Below, in pieces: positions 7,365 through 17,288 of a stretch of 64,000 bases of DNA; within the stretch, counting starts at the first letter, position 1; each line of letters starts with the position of its first letter. The position numbers and the translations under genes are program-made. Below the pieces are notes generated by a model. It saw only the letters and a program-made list of their open reading frames with translations. It was not told where the DNA came from and did no database searches. Origin of the DNA: Algoriphagus hitonicola (GTDB lineage Bacteria > Bacteroidota > Bacteroidia > Cytophagales > Cyclobacteriaceae); the NCBI RefSeq assembly GCF_900113375.1, contig NZ_FOPC01000017.1:18131-82130 (forward strand), written 5' to 3'.

Positions 7365-8240
7365 ATGGAAATTAAGAACGTGTGTATTTTGGGAGCCGGC
7401 ACACTCGGCTCACGAGTCGCTTTGCAAGCGGCCATTTCAGGCTATCAGATCGGTATTTTTGATATTCATGAGAAAGCCCTGACGGATTCATTTCAGGTGA
7501 TGAAGGGCATTTTACTCCAACTGGAAAAGGCTGAGAAAATTCAGGAGCCTATTGAAAAAATCCTATCTCGCATCCATTTTACCACTGAAATGGACAAGGC
7601 TGTCAATCAAGCCGATATCATCAATGAAAGTGTCACCGAAGACTTGAATATCAAACTTGAAGTCTGGCGAAAAATCGGAGAGATCGCCCCGAAACACACC
7701 ATTTTCACCACCAATACCTCCTACCTCCTCCCCTCTCACTTGGCAGAAGCTTCGGGTCGGGCTGAGAAGTTTTGTGCTTTTCATTTTCATGATGTGTTTT
7801 ACGCCCGAGTGGTGGATATCATGCCTCATCCAGGAACTGATCCAAGTTTGATTCCACTTTTAGAAGACTTCGGAAAATCTCTCAATCAGGTTCCTGTTCT
7901 GGTCAAAAAAGAGAACCCGGGATATATTTTTAACAGCATGCTGATTGCCTTGATCGGAGCTGCAGGCAAACTTCTGACCGGGGAGGTGGCCAGTATAGAA
8001 GACATTGACAAATCCTGGATGGTTAATTTCCACATGCCGATGGGTCCTTTTGGGATCTTGGATTCGATCGGATTAGACACGGCTTGGCATGTGACCAAAT
8101 CCCGAAAAGACACTGCTTCCAAGGACTTTGCTAGTCTATTAAAAACATATATCGATCAGGGAAAGTTAGGTGAAAAGTCTGGAGCAGGATTTTACTACTA
8201 TCCCAATCCCGAGTACAAACGACACGATTTCTTGAATTAA
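7365..8240 (+). CDS. 3-hydroxyacyl-CoA dehydrogenase family protein
   Basis: 291 residues from the ATG at 7365, one base after the kinase stop; an upstream in-frame start at 7302 would run inside the kinase gene. The N-terminal Rossmann domain begins with CILGAGTLGSRVALQAAISGYQIGIFD (NAD binding). AFHFHDVFYARVVDIMPH holds the catalytic His region, and the C-terminal domain has VLVKKENPGYIFNSM and the end GEKSGAGFYYYPNP. The length equals single-function 3-hydroxybutyryl-CoA dehydrogenases. As last gene of the operon it would oxidise a 3-hydroxyacyl-CoA produced by the preceding steps. The exact chain length preference is unknown. Confidence 0.87.
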   Translation: MEIKNVCILGAGTLGSRVALQAAISGYQIGIFDIHEKALTDSFQVMKGILLQLEKAEKIQEPIEKILSRIHFTTEMDKAVNQADIINESVTEDLNIKLEVWRKIGEIAPKHTIFTTNTSYLLPSHLAEASGRAEKFCAFHFHDVFYARVVDIMPHPGTDPSLIPLLEDFGKSLNQVPVLVKKENPGYIFNSMLIALIGAAGKLLTGEVASIEDIDKSWMVNFHMPMGPFGILDSIGLDTAWHVTKSRKDTASKDFASLLKTYIDQGKLGEKSGAGFYYYPNPEYKRHDFLN

Positions 8241-8291
8241 TCCAAAATGGGTGTTGACTTCGTAAGTGAGATATCGCCCTGATCACCCAAT

Positions 8292-10673
<2,382 letters not shown>

Positions 10674-10690
10674 GTAAGGAAGTTTTTCAA

Positions 10691-11353
10691 TCAGTTTTCG
10701 AATCGGAATTTGAGGTATTTGATCTTTTCTCCTTTATCTGAAAATATCTTCTCGTAGCGGGTTTGGATCCCAAAATGATCATCTTTCCATTCACTTTGGT
10801 AGAAATCATGCGTAAAACCCAACACCTCAACATCCGATCTTGACTGAAGAAGTTCCAAGGTATAATCAAACAGCCCCGTGTTGTCAGTTTTAAAATGAAC
10901 AATCCCTCCGGACTTGATTAAGGACTTGTACATTTCCAGAAATTTTGGGGAAGTCAATCGTCGCTTTTCATCTCCATCCCGTGGAAAGGGATCCGGAAAA
11001 GTAATCCAGAGTTCAGAGATCTCTCCCTGATCAAAAAACTTGTCCAATTGCTGAATTTGGGTTCGGAGAAAAGCTACATTTTGGATTCCCTCTGCCGTGG
11101 CAGTTGAGCTTCCTTTCCAGATTCGGCTTCCTTTGATATCGACTCCGATAAAATTGAATTGCGGAAAAACCCGGGCCAAACCCACCGTGAATTCTCCCCG
11201 TCCACAAGCCAATTCGACAACGATAGGATTTGAATTGAAAAATTGCGCCTCATTCCAGTTCCCTTTGATCGTTTCAAAAATCGGTTTTCCATCCTGTACG
11301 ATGTTGGGATTGAGTTCGTTTTCTCTGAAACGAACCAGTTTTTTTCTACTCAT
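10691..11353 (-). CDS. trmB: tRNA (guanine-N7-)-methyltransferase
   Basis: 220 residues, the usual TrmB size. It transfers a methyl group from SAM to N7 of G46 in the tRNA variable loop. The SAM motif VELACGRGEFTVGLARVFP, the following FIGVDIKGSRIWKGS, and the family marker ELWITFPDPFPRDGDEKRRLT (normally WPDPWPKxRHxKRRL) identify it; the FPDPFPRDGDEKRRL wording is the Bacteroidota variant. The C-terminal FKTDNTGLFDYTLELL also fits. It is the last gene of a long minus-strand operon, beginning one base after the folC stop. It is convergent with the sensor kinase gene, with only 17 bases between. Confidence 0.93.
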   Translation of the reverse strand: MSRKKLVRFRENELNPNIVQDGKPIFETIKGNWNEAQFFNSNPIVVELACGRGEFTVGLARVFPQFNFIGVDIKGSRIWKGSSTATAEGIQNVAFLRTQIQQLDKFFDQGEISELWITFPDPFPRDGDEKRRLTSPKFLEMYKSLIKSGGIVHFKTDNTGLFDYTLELLQSRSDVEVLGFTHDFYQSEWKDDHFGIQTRYEKIFSDKGEKIKYLKFRFEN

Positions 11354-11354
11354 G

Positions 11355-12641
11355 CTAAAGTCCTTCTATTTCTGCGACCACAAAAGTACTCCCTCCGATA
11401 AATATCAAATCATCTTTCGCTGCATTTTTTCGGGCAAAATTCAAGGCATCGTTGACATCGGGAACGACCTGACCGGAGAGACCAAACTTCTGGGCCTGTA
11501 TGGAAAGTTCTTCAGCTTTGAGCGCTCGTGGGATTTGAGCTTCGCAAAAGACATAGTTTGCGTCCTTTGGAAGAAGTTGAAGAATCTTGCTAATGTCCTT
11601 ATCCTGAACCATTCCCAAAACCATCCAGAGTTTTTGAAATGAATAGGTTTTCAATTGACTGAGAATTTCCCGAATTCCCGGTTCATTATGACCGGTATCA
11701 GCAATTACAGTCGGGCTTTCACCGAGAATCTGCCATCTTCCTTTCAAGCCCGTAAGTTCGGAAATGGAAGAAAGCCCCATTTCGATTGCTCCGCTACTGA
11801 TTGCCCAGCCTAGCTTATCCAATTGGTCAAAAGTCTCCAGAATTCCCGGCAGATTATGGCGCTGATAATCCCCCATCAAACCAAAAAGCAATTCCCGCGA
11901 ATTCTCGGATTTTTCTATTCGAAAAAGGGCTTTTTGTTCTTGATTTCCTGTTTTATTTACCTTCCAAAACTGATCTGCAAAGAAGATTGGAGCATTTTTT
12001 TCGCTAGCCACTTGATTAAAAACCGGAGTAGTTTCAGCCTGGGTTTGACTGATGACCACCGGCGTTTTATCTTTAATAATTCCTGCTTTTTCGAGTGCGA
12101 TTTTCTCCAAGGTATCTCCGAGAAACTGCATGTGATCCCAACCGATATTGGTAATCAGCGAAAGCTCGGGACTCAGCACATTGGTACTGTCGAGTCTTCC
12201 CCCCATCCCCACTTCCACTACAGCGATATCCACTTTTTCTTTGGCAAAATACCAAAAAGCCATTCCCACGGTCATTTCAAAAAAGCTGGGTTTCAACTCC
12301 TCTAAAAACTGCTTGTGAAACTTGACAAAAGCGATTACTTCATCTTCAGGAATTTCTATTCCATTGATCCGAATCCGCTCGGTAAATGATTTTAAATGGG
12401 GAGAGGTGTAAAGTCCGGTTTTATATCCGGCTGCTTGCAAAACCGCGGCTATGGCATGGGAGGAACTTCCTTTTCCATTCGTGCCAGCGATATGAACAGA
12501 CTTGATTTCGCGCTCAGGATGTCCGAGATATTCGCACAAAAGCAGGGTATTGGACAAATTCTTTTTGAATGCCGAGGCACCTACGCGCTGAAACATAGGC
12601 AGCGCCTGATACAAAAAATCCAGCGTTTCCTGATAATTCAT
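11355..12641 (-). CDS. folC: Folylpolyglutamate synthase/dihydrofolate synthase
   Basis: 428 residues from the ATG at 12641, three bases after the TonB-like stop; the preceding TTG (12644) also reads in frame. It adds glutamate to dihydropteroate and folates in the cytosol. Mur-ligase-type motifs are clear: HIAGTNGKGSSSHAIAAVLQ (P-loop), GLYTSPHLKSFTERIRING, VVEVGMGGRLDSTNVLSPELSLITNIGWDHMQFLG, and the C-terminal IADTGHNEPGIREIL. The length is normal for the bifunctional enzyme. It is embedded between the TonB-like gene and trmB with gaps of three and one bases, so it shares the envelope operon's transcript. Confidence 0.94.
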   Translation of the reverse strand: MNYQETLDFLYQALPMFQRVGASAFKKNLSNTLLLCEYLGHPEREIKSVHIAGTNGKGSSSHAIAAVLQAAGYKTGLYTSPHLKSFTERIRINGIEIPEDEVIAFVKFHKQFLEELKPSFFEMTVGMAFWYFAKEKVDIAVVEVGMGGRLDSTNVLSPELSLITNIGWDHMQFLGDTLEKIALEKAGIIKDKTPVVISQTQAETTPVFNQVASEKNAPIFFADQFWKVNKTGNQEQKALFRIEKSENSRELLFGLMGDYQRHNLPGILETFDQLDKLGWAISSGAIEMGLSSISELTGLKGRWQILGESPTVIADTGHNEPGIREILSQLKTYSFQKLWMVLGMVQDKDISKILQLLPKDANYVFCEAQIPRALKAEELSIQAQKFGLSGQVVPDVNDALNFARKNAAKDDLIFIGGSTFVVAEIEGL

Positions 12642-12644
12642 CAA

Positions 12645-13601
12645 TTAATCGACCTTGACGATAAAGGTAATTTTACCGGAAGAAAAATCAGCTACCGCTC
12701 CGCCTTGTTTTTTGAAAGAAATCTGATTGACCACTTGACGGTAGTAGGCCAACACATCATTGGAAACATTGTATTCCAAAGGAACTGCCTGCACGACACG
12801 TCCGCTATCATCTACGGTAATTTTAAATACGATTCGGCCATTCCGGGTAGAAACCCGGTCATTGATATTAGGACGAGATGCAAAATCCCATCCTGCCAGA
12901 TCCAAGCTATAACCCGAACCGGAATTTACTCCTTCACCCGAACCTTGTCCCATGATCGCACGGCCATCTACGGTGCCTTTGGGATCACCGGCATCGCCTT
13001 TCTCCTTGGAGCTTCCTTCGGCTCCGCCTGAGGCAGGTTGAGTCCCTTTTCCTTTTGTCCCTCCGGCACCCATCAGAGCACGCTCATTAATTTTGAGCTT
13101 TTCGGGTGCTTTCTGTGTGGTTTCCTCTGCTTTGGATTCAGCAGGTGTAGTGACCGTTTTGGTCGGTTCTGATTTTTTGGGCTCCGGGGTTTTGGTGTTT
13201 TCTGTGGCTTTTTCTTCCCCTCTTATCGGAGAAGGTTTGGTAGTCACTGCCTGATTAACTGCTGGAGTTGGATTACTTTTGGGTTGTGCAGCCTCCGTTT
13301 TGGGTGAAGGCGTGGGAGTAGCATCTTGTGTGGGTGTTGGAGAAATTTCACCCGGAGCAGCACTTTCAGTGACTGGGGTGACGGTTTCAGAGGGAGGATT
13401 CTCACTGCTGACATCTCCCGATCCGGTGGGTGTAAAACCTAAATTCAACTCCAAACCAAAGGTTGGCAATGGTGGAATAGGCTGCTGCCAAACTACGATA
13501 AAGTAGAAGGCAATCAACAAAAGCACATTGAAGATCAAGGTAATGATCCCTGCGCGCTTTTTGTTTTTTTCTTCTACTTGATCTGCGTTCCAGAATTCCA
13601 T
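12645..13601 (-). CDS. TonB-like energy transducer
   Basis: 318 residues. One transmembrane helix near the N-terminus (about 18-42, AGIITLIFNVLLLIAFYFIVVWQQ) anchors it in the inner membrane. A long Pro/Thr/Glu-rich periplasmic linker (about 60-170) and a Gly-rich stretch follow. The C-terminal domain contains STRNGRIVFKITVDDSGRVVQAVPLEYN and KITFIVKVD, matching the TonB/TolA C-terminal fold. The position directly after ExbB and ExbD genes makes it the transducer of the same complex. The N-terminal MEFWNADQVEEKNKKRAG segment is conserved in Bacteroidota energy transducers. Its outer-membrane target may be the barrel encoded upstream at 15601-17286. Confidence 0.85.
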   Translation of the reverse strand: MEFWNADQVEEKNKKRAGIITLIFNVLLLIAFYFIVVWQQPIPPLPTFGLELNLGFTPTGSGDVSSENPPSETVTPVTESAAPGEISPTPTQDATPTPSPKTEAAQPKSNPTPAVNQAVTTKPSPIRGEEKATENTKTPEPKKSEPTKTVTTPAESKAEETTQKAPEKLKINERALMGAGGTKGKGTQPASGGAEGSSKEKGDAGDPKGTVDGRAIMGQGSGEGVNSGSGYSLDLAGWDFASRPNINDRVSTRNGRIVFKITVDDSGRVVQAVPLEYNVSNDVLAYYRQVVNQISFKKQGGAVADFSSGKITFIVKVD

Positions 13602-13603
13602 TC

Positions 13604-13993
13604 TTAAAAAGGTTTTGTGGCGATGGAAACATTGGCTTCCAAACCAGCGGCAATGCCTCCGATTTCTACCAAATACTCCACCGGTACTTCTTTATCTATA
13701 TGCAAGACAACTTGTCCCTGTTTACCGGATAGCAAGCTGGTTAATTCTGCTTTGATCTGATCCCGATTTACTACACGGTCATTGACAGCATACTTGAGAT
13801 CTTTGGTGACAGAAACAGTCACCTCCTGCATCGCTATATCAGACGTTTCGCTGGACGGAAGGTTTACCGGCAATCCAGAAGGAGTTATAAACGAGGAAGT
13901 TAACATAAAGAAAATCAGCAGCAAGAAGATGATATCAGTCATCGAAGACATGCTGAAATTTGAATCTACTTTATATTTTGATTGAAGTGCCAT
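13604..13993 (-). CDS. exbD: ExbD/TolR-type biopolymer transport protein
   Basis: 129 residues. An N-terminal cytosolic tip (KYKVDSNFSMSSMTDIIFLLLIFFMLTSSF) holds the conserved membrane-embedded Asp (in MTDIIFLLLIFFM), the proton-translocating residue of ExbD/TolR. The periplasmic domain of about 85 residues (VNLPSSETSD, VTVSVTKDLKYAVNDRVV, VVLHIDKEVPVEYLVEI) follows. Together with ExbB it forms the proton-motive-force motor that energises the TonB-like protein. It is spaced one base from the ExbB stop and two bases before the TonB-like start. Confidence 0.92.
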   Translation of the reverse strand: MALQSKYKVDSNFSMSSMTDIIFLLLIFFMLTSSFITPSGLPVNLPSSETSDIAMQEVTVSVTKDLKYAVNDRVVNRDQIKAELTSLLSGKQGQVVLHIDKEVPVEYLVEIGGIAAGLEANVSIATKPF

Positions 13994-13994
13994 A

Positions 13995-14684
13995 TTATTT
14001 TTCCTGAAGCAATTCGATGAATTCTATGGTCGCATATTCCATTCGGTGAACCAACTTCGAAACCTGAGTTACCAAGTAGTTATACCCTAAATAAGCTAAA
14101 ATCCCCACCACCAGACCGGCGGCAGTCGTAATCATGGCTTCGTAAATCCCTTCTGACAGGAGTTTTGGAGAAACCATTCCTTCTTCCTGGGCAATGGCGA
14201 TAAATGCCTGAATCATCCCGGCAACCGTTCCCAAGAAACCAATCATCGGTGCCGCACCGGACACCGTAGCCAAGAGGTTCAGATTTTTTTCTAGTTTATA
14301 GATTTCGATTTTCCCGACGTTTTCGATCGAAACTTCAATATTTTTCAAAGGGGAACCGATACGATCCACTCCTTTTGCAATCATATTGGCCACTGGGGAT
14401 TTTTCATCCGCACAGAGCATTTTGGCTTTTTCTACCTGACCGCTTGAGACCAAAACTTTCACCTGATCCAGAAGATAGGCAGGGGTTTTGGATGCTTTCT
14501 TGAGAGTCATTAATCGCTCCACAAAAATAAATATCGCTAAAATAAAGAGCAGATATAGTGGAATCATCATGTATCCGCCTTTGATCAGCAGATCCAAAAG
14601 ACCTATACTTTCGTTTTGGGCATTCATTGAAAGACTATCCATAGCCGAAAGGCTATCGGTAGAGAGGGTTTGAAGAAGAATCAT
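13995..14684 (-). CDS. exbB: ExbB/TolQ/MotA proton channel family protein
   Basis: 229 residues. The first membrane helix lies near 36-55 (GGYMMIPLYLLFILAIFIFVERLM). A cytosolic loop follows, then two conserved helices: LATVSGAAPMIGFLGTVAGMIQAF and EAMITTAAGLVVGILAYLGYN, which carry the family's Thr/Pro/Gly signature. It is the stator-like channel subunit of the ExbB-ExbD-TonB complex. The gene starts one base after the SPOR-protein stop and is followed one base later by exbD, so the complex is co-expressed. Confidence 0.93.
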   Translation of the reverse strand: MILLQTLSTDSLSAMDSLSMNAQNESIGLLDLLIKGGYMMIPLYLLFILAIFIFVERLMTLKKASKTPAYLLDQVKVLVSSGQVEKAKMLCADEKSPVANMIAKGVDRIGSPLKNIEVSIENVGKIEIYKLEKNLNLLATVSGAAPMIGFLGTVAGMIQAFIAIAQEEGMVSPKLLSEGIYEAMITTAAGLVVGILAYLGYNYLVTQVSKLVHRMEYATIEFIELLQEK

Positions 14685-14685
14685 A

Positions 14686-15543
14686 TTAATATTTCAAAAT
14701 CCAAAGTGCTTCTGTGTATTGATCTTTGATTTGCTCCAGCTGATTATTGGCTTGGGTGAAAGAATTAAACCTTCCGATAGCCAAACGATAGTTGGGTACA
14801 TCTTCGTATGGCAAGATCAAAAAGAGCTCATTTACTCGATCATAATATTGACTGGATTCTTCAATGGCTAAGCGCTCGTTTGGTAAGCTACCCACAACGA
14901 TAAAATATTGGGGCCGTGTTGCTTTGCTGTCAACACGAATCAAAGAATCTACAGCTGATTGCTCAATAGTTGTACCAGATTCTTCGATTGGAGCACTTTC
15001 TACTACAGGACTGGATTCCTGTATGCTAGAGTCCTGATTTACAACACCTTCCTCTTCCTCATTTAAAGAAGTATTAGCATCATTTTTCCCAGGCGAAGGT
15101 TCCGCTTCAGAAGAGTTTTCGGCAAGATTGTTTTCAATCGGCCGAGGATCCGCTGTATCCTCCTTCATCAATTGCCAAACGACAGCTGAAATCAACAAAA
15201 TCCCAATGAAAACTGCATAAATCGCCCAATTTGATTTTTTCTTAGGCTCTTTCACAGGAGCGTCTTTCGGCGTCTCTTTTATCTTTTCTTGAATTGGCTC
15301 CTTTTGGGGAAAATCATCCTCTTCCTCAAGCAACTCATGGGATACTTTTGGCTTAACTGTTTGAGCCATTTTTGCTCTCAGAGCCGCTGCAGAAAGGTCT
15401 TCTCCTTCTGCCTCCTTGGATTCAGTTTCCTCGGAAATAGAGGGAAGCCCTACTGCATCAGCCAAAGGTTTGACTTCTACATAGGGAAGTCCATAATCCT
15501 TAGGATCTAACCATTGTGATGTATGTGATTTTTTGTCAGCCAT
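14686..15543 (-). CDS. SPOR-domain single-pass membrane protein
   Basis: 285 residues. A charged cytosolic N-terminal region (1-104) includes WLDPKDYGLPYVEVKPL. A single membrane helix at about 105-126 (NWAIYAVFIGILLISAVVWQL) and an acidic low-complexity periplasmic linker (about 130-205) lead into a C-terminal SPOR-like domain (about 212-285: PQYFIVVGSLPNERLAIEE, YRLAIGRFNSFTQANNQLEQI, ALWILKY). SPOR domains bind denuded peptidoglycan glycans. Placed immediately before exbB-exbD-tonB, it may tie this motor complex to the cell wall. The function is inferred from domain and context. Confidence 0.82.
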   Translation of the reverse strand: MADKKSHTSQWLDPKDYGLPYVEVKPLADAVGLPSISEETESKEAEGEDLSAAALRAKMAQTVKPKVSHELLEEEDDFPQKEPIQEKIKETPKDAPVKEPKKKSNWAIYAVFIGILLISAVVWQLMKEDTADPRPIENNLAENSSEAEPSPGKNDANTSLNEEEEGVVNQDSSIQESSPVVESAPIEESGTTIEQSAVDSLIRVDSKATRPQYFIVVGSLPNERLAIEESSQYYDRVNELFLILPYEDVPNYRLAIGRFNSFTQANNQLEQIKDQYTEALWILKY

Positions 15544-15600
15544 TTGTTAAAAAAGATAGCTACGAAACTAATTGATTTGAAGGGAAAGGCAAACCGATTA

Positions 15601-17286
15601 TCAGAATTTCAGCCATGCTCCTCCGATCAATTGCACTCCCCGGACTGGATAATTCAGCCATCGTTCGTTTCTACCATTGAGCAGGTTATTCCCTTCGGCA
15701 AAAATCCCGAATTTATCCGTGATTTTATAATCCGCCTTGAGTTGTAGATCGGCTATGGTTTTGAGATTTACCGTTTGAAAAACCTCCGTTGTTGGTAAAG
15801 TTGCTCTTCTTGCTTTTATCCCTCCCATCACATTGATATTGGCCTGAACCAAAAGCTGATCAAGCGGAGTAATTTGGTTGTTGATTCCCAAAACCCAAGT
15901 GGGTCGATGCCAAGCTTCCTCCTGCGTGTTCATCGCATAGGAAAATAGATCCAAGCGAGAATTAAGTTGATATTGATCGGTAAGCTGCAAGCCCAATTCA
16001 GCATTGATATTGACCACATTCACCTGATCATCATAGATTAGGGTAAATCGGGTGGTGTCAGTCGGTGAATTGACAAAGAGATGAAAATTATTGTATCGGC
16101 TGACATCGATTCCAGCTTTGTAATTGACTATTCCTTGCACCTGACCTTCGATTCCTCCGGCGACTTTGTAATTATTGACGGTATTCAGGAGCCTGGTAGA
16201 TGGCCCCAAAAACGGATTTTCTAATACAAAACCATGATAGGTAGTTCGATTGACATCACCTGAAAATTCCCCATAGAACCCAAATTCCTCAGCAAACTGA
16301 TAACTGAGTGCAAGATTTGGGAAAATCCTGAAATCACTTGCTTTATCGGGAAGTGAATCATTTTCAGAAATAATATTGATCCCCGCACTGATCAAAAAGT
16401 CCTCGTATTGATAGCTTACTTTTGGACGAATACCCAGATATGTCCTGTTCAAATCATAATCTTCATCTTCAGGCGTAGTCATAAAATAGCTCAATCCAAC
16501 AGTACCTGTCCAATTATCTGCTGGTCTAAACGTTCCTTTTGCCTGTACTCCCAATTCGTTTTCGACCACTAAATAGCTGTCCTTGAAGTTTCTGAAATTC
16601 AACTTCGCCTCATAGGAAACGGGACCTGTTTTTTCAATATCTCTTATTCCTGCTTCAAATCTGATTGTATTCAAGACATTCCCTTCGATTCCCATAAATT
16701 CCAAATTGGGATCATTGACTACGGAAGTATCTATTCCATAAAACGAATAAGAATCCTGAGCCCAGTTTAACCCACCAAAAACCTCTACCTGATCCAGAAA
16801 ATAGCTCACCGCTCCACCGGCTGAGGAGTGGGATTCTTTGGACTGTTCGGCCAAAACCGGTCCTTTCCCAAAACTCTGATGCTTGAGATAGGCCGAATAA
16901 TTCAAATCATAGATTTCCGAAGCCATCAGTCTAGCCTCAATAAGCGGACTGGCAAAATTTCCATACCCCGCTTTTAAAAATCCGGGATAAATATCCATTC
17001 GCTCCGGTCGATAAACTTTTTCCACCGGAGTAGCTTCCAGATTGACAGGCGGAAGATTCAAATCATAAAAATTGACCTGATAGTTGAAATCGCTCAAGCC
17101 TTTTGGTTGGGGCAAGACCGGCAACTTTTCAAAGATTCTGGGCTGAGTAGGCAGGGTCAAGACCCGATCCTTTCGAATCACAAATTCCTGATCCTGAACC
17201 TCACCCCTGGATTGAATTTGAGCTATAGATTGCGCAGCAAAGCCCAAAAAAAACAAGACAAAAGAGAATATAATCAGCTTTTTCAT
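15601..17286 (-). CDS. Outer-membrane beta-barrel protein, TonB-receptor-like, without visible plug
   Basis: 561 residues from the ATG at 17286; a TTG two codons upstream overlaps the previous stop and is less likely. A signal peptide (about 1-22, ending FAAQSIAQ) is followed by alternating amphipathic strands throughout, with repeated aromatic-ended turns (FLKAGYGNFASPLIEARLMA, YEAKLNFRNFKDSYLVVENE). The C-terminus ends in a barrel-type strand with terminal Phe (RGVQLIGGAWLKF). TonB-dependent receptors of this phylum usually run 700-1100 residues with carboxypeptidase-like and plug domains; neither is visible here. It lies between a large TPR gene and the SPOR-ExbBD-TonB genes, suggesting it is the outer-membrane part of that system. 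Confidence 0.8.
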   Translation of the reverse strand: MKKLIIFSFVLFFLGFAAQSIAQIQSRGEVQDQEFVIRKDRVLTLPTQPRIFEKLPVLPQPKGLSDFNYQVNFYDLNLPPVNLEATPVEKVYRPERMDIYPGFLKAGYGNFASPLIEARLMASEIYDLNYSAYLKHQSFGKGPVLAEQSKESHSSAGGAVSYFLDQVEVFGGLNWAQDSYSFYGIDTSVVNDPNLEFMGIEGNVLNTIRFEAGIRDIEKTGPVSYEAKLNFRNFKDSYLVVENELGVQAKGTFRPADNWTGTVGLSYFMTTPEDEDYDLNRTYLGIRPKVSYQYEDFLISAGINIISENDSLPDKASDFRIFPNLALSYQFAEEFGFYGEFSGDVNRTTYHGFVLENPFLGPSTRLLNTVNNYKVAGGIEGQVQGIVNYKAGIDVSRYNNFHLFVNSPTDTTRFTLIYDDQVNVVNINAELGLQLTDQYQLNSRLDLFSYAMNTQEEAWHRPTWVLGINNQITPLDQLLVQANINVMGGIKARRATLPTTEVFQTVNLKTIADLQLKADYKITDKFGIFAEGNNLLNGRNERWLNYPVRGVQLIGGAWLKF

Positions 17287-17288
17287 AA

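Noticed and set aside
11097..11642. 181-codon plus-strand frame across trmB and folC
   Set aside because: It runs through the junction of two clearly identified genes on the other strand and has no recognisable domain.
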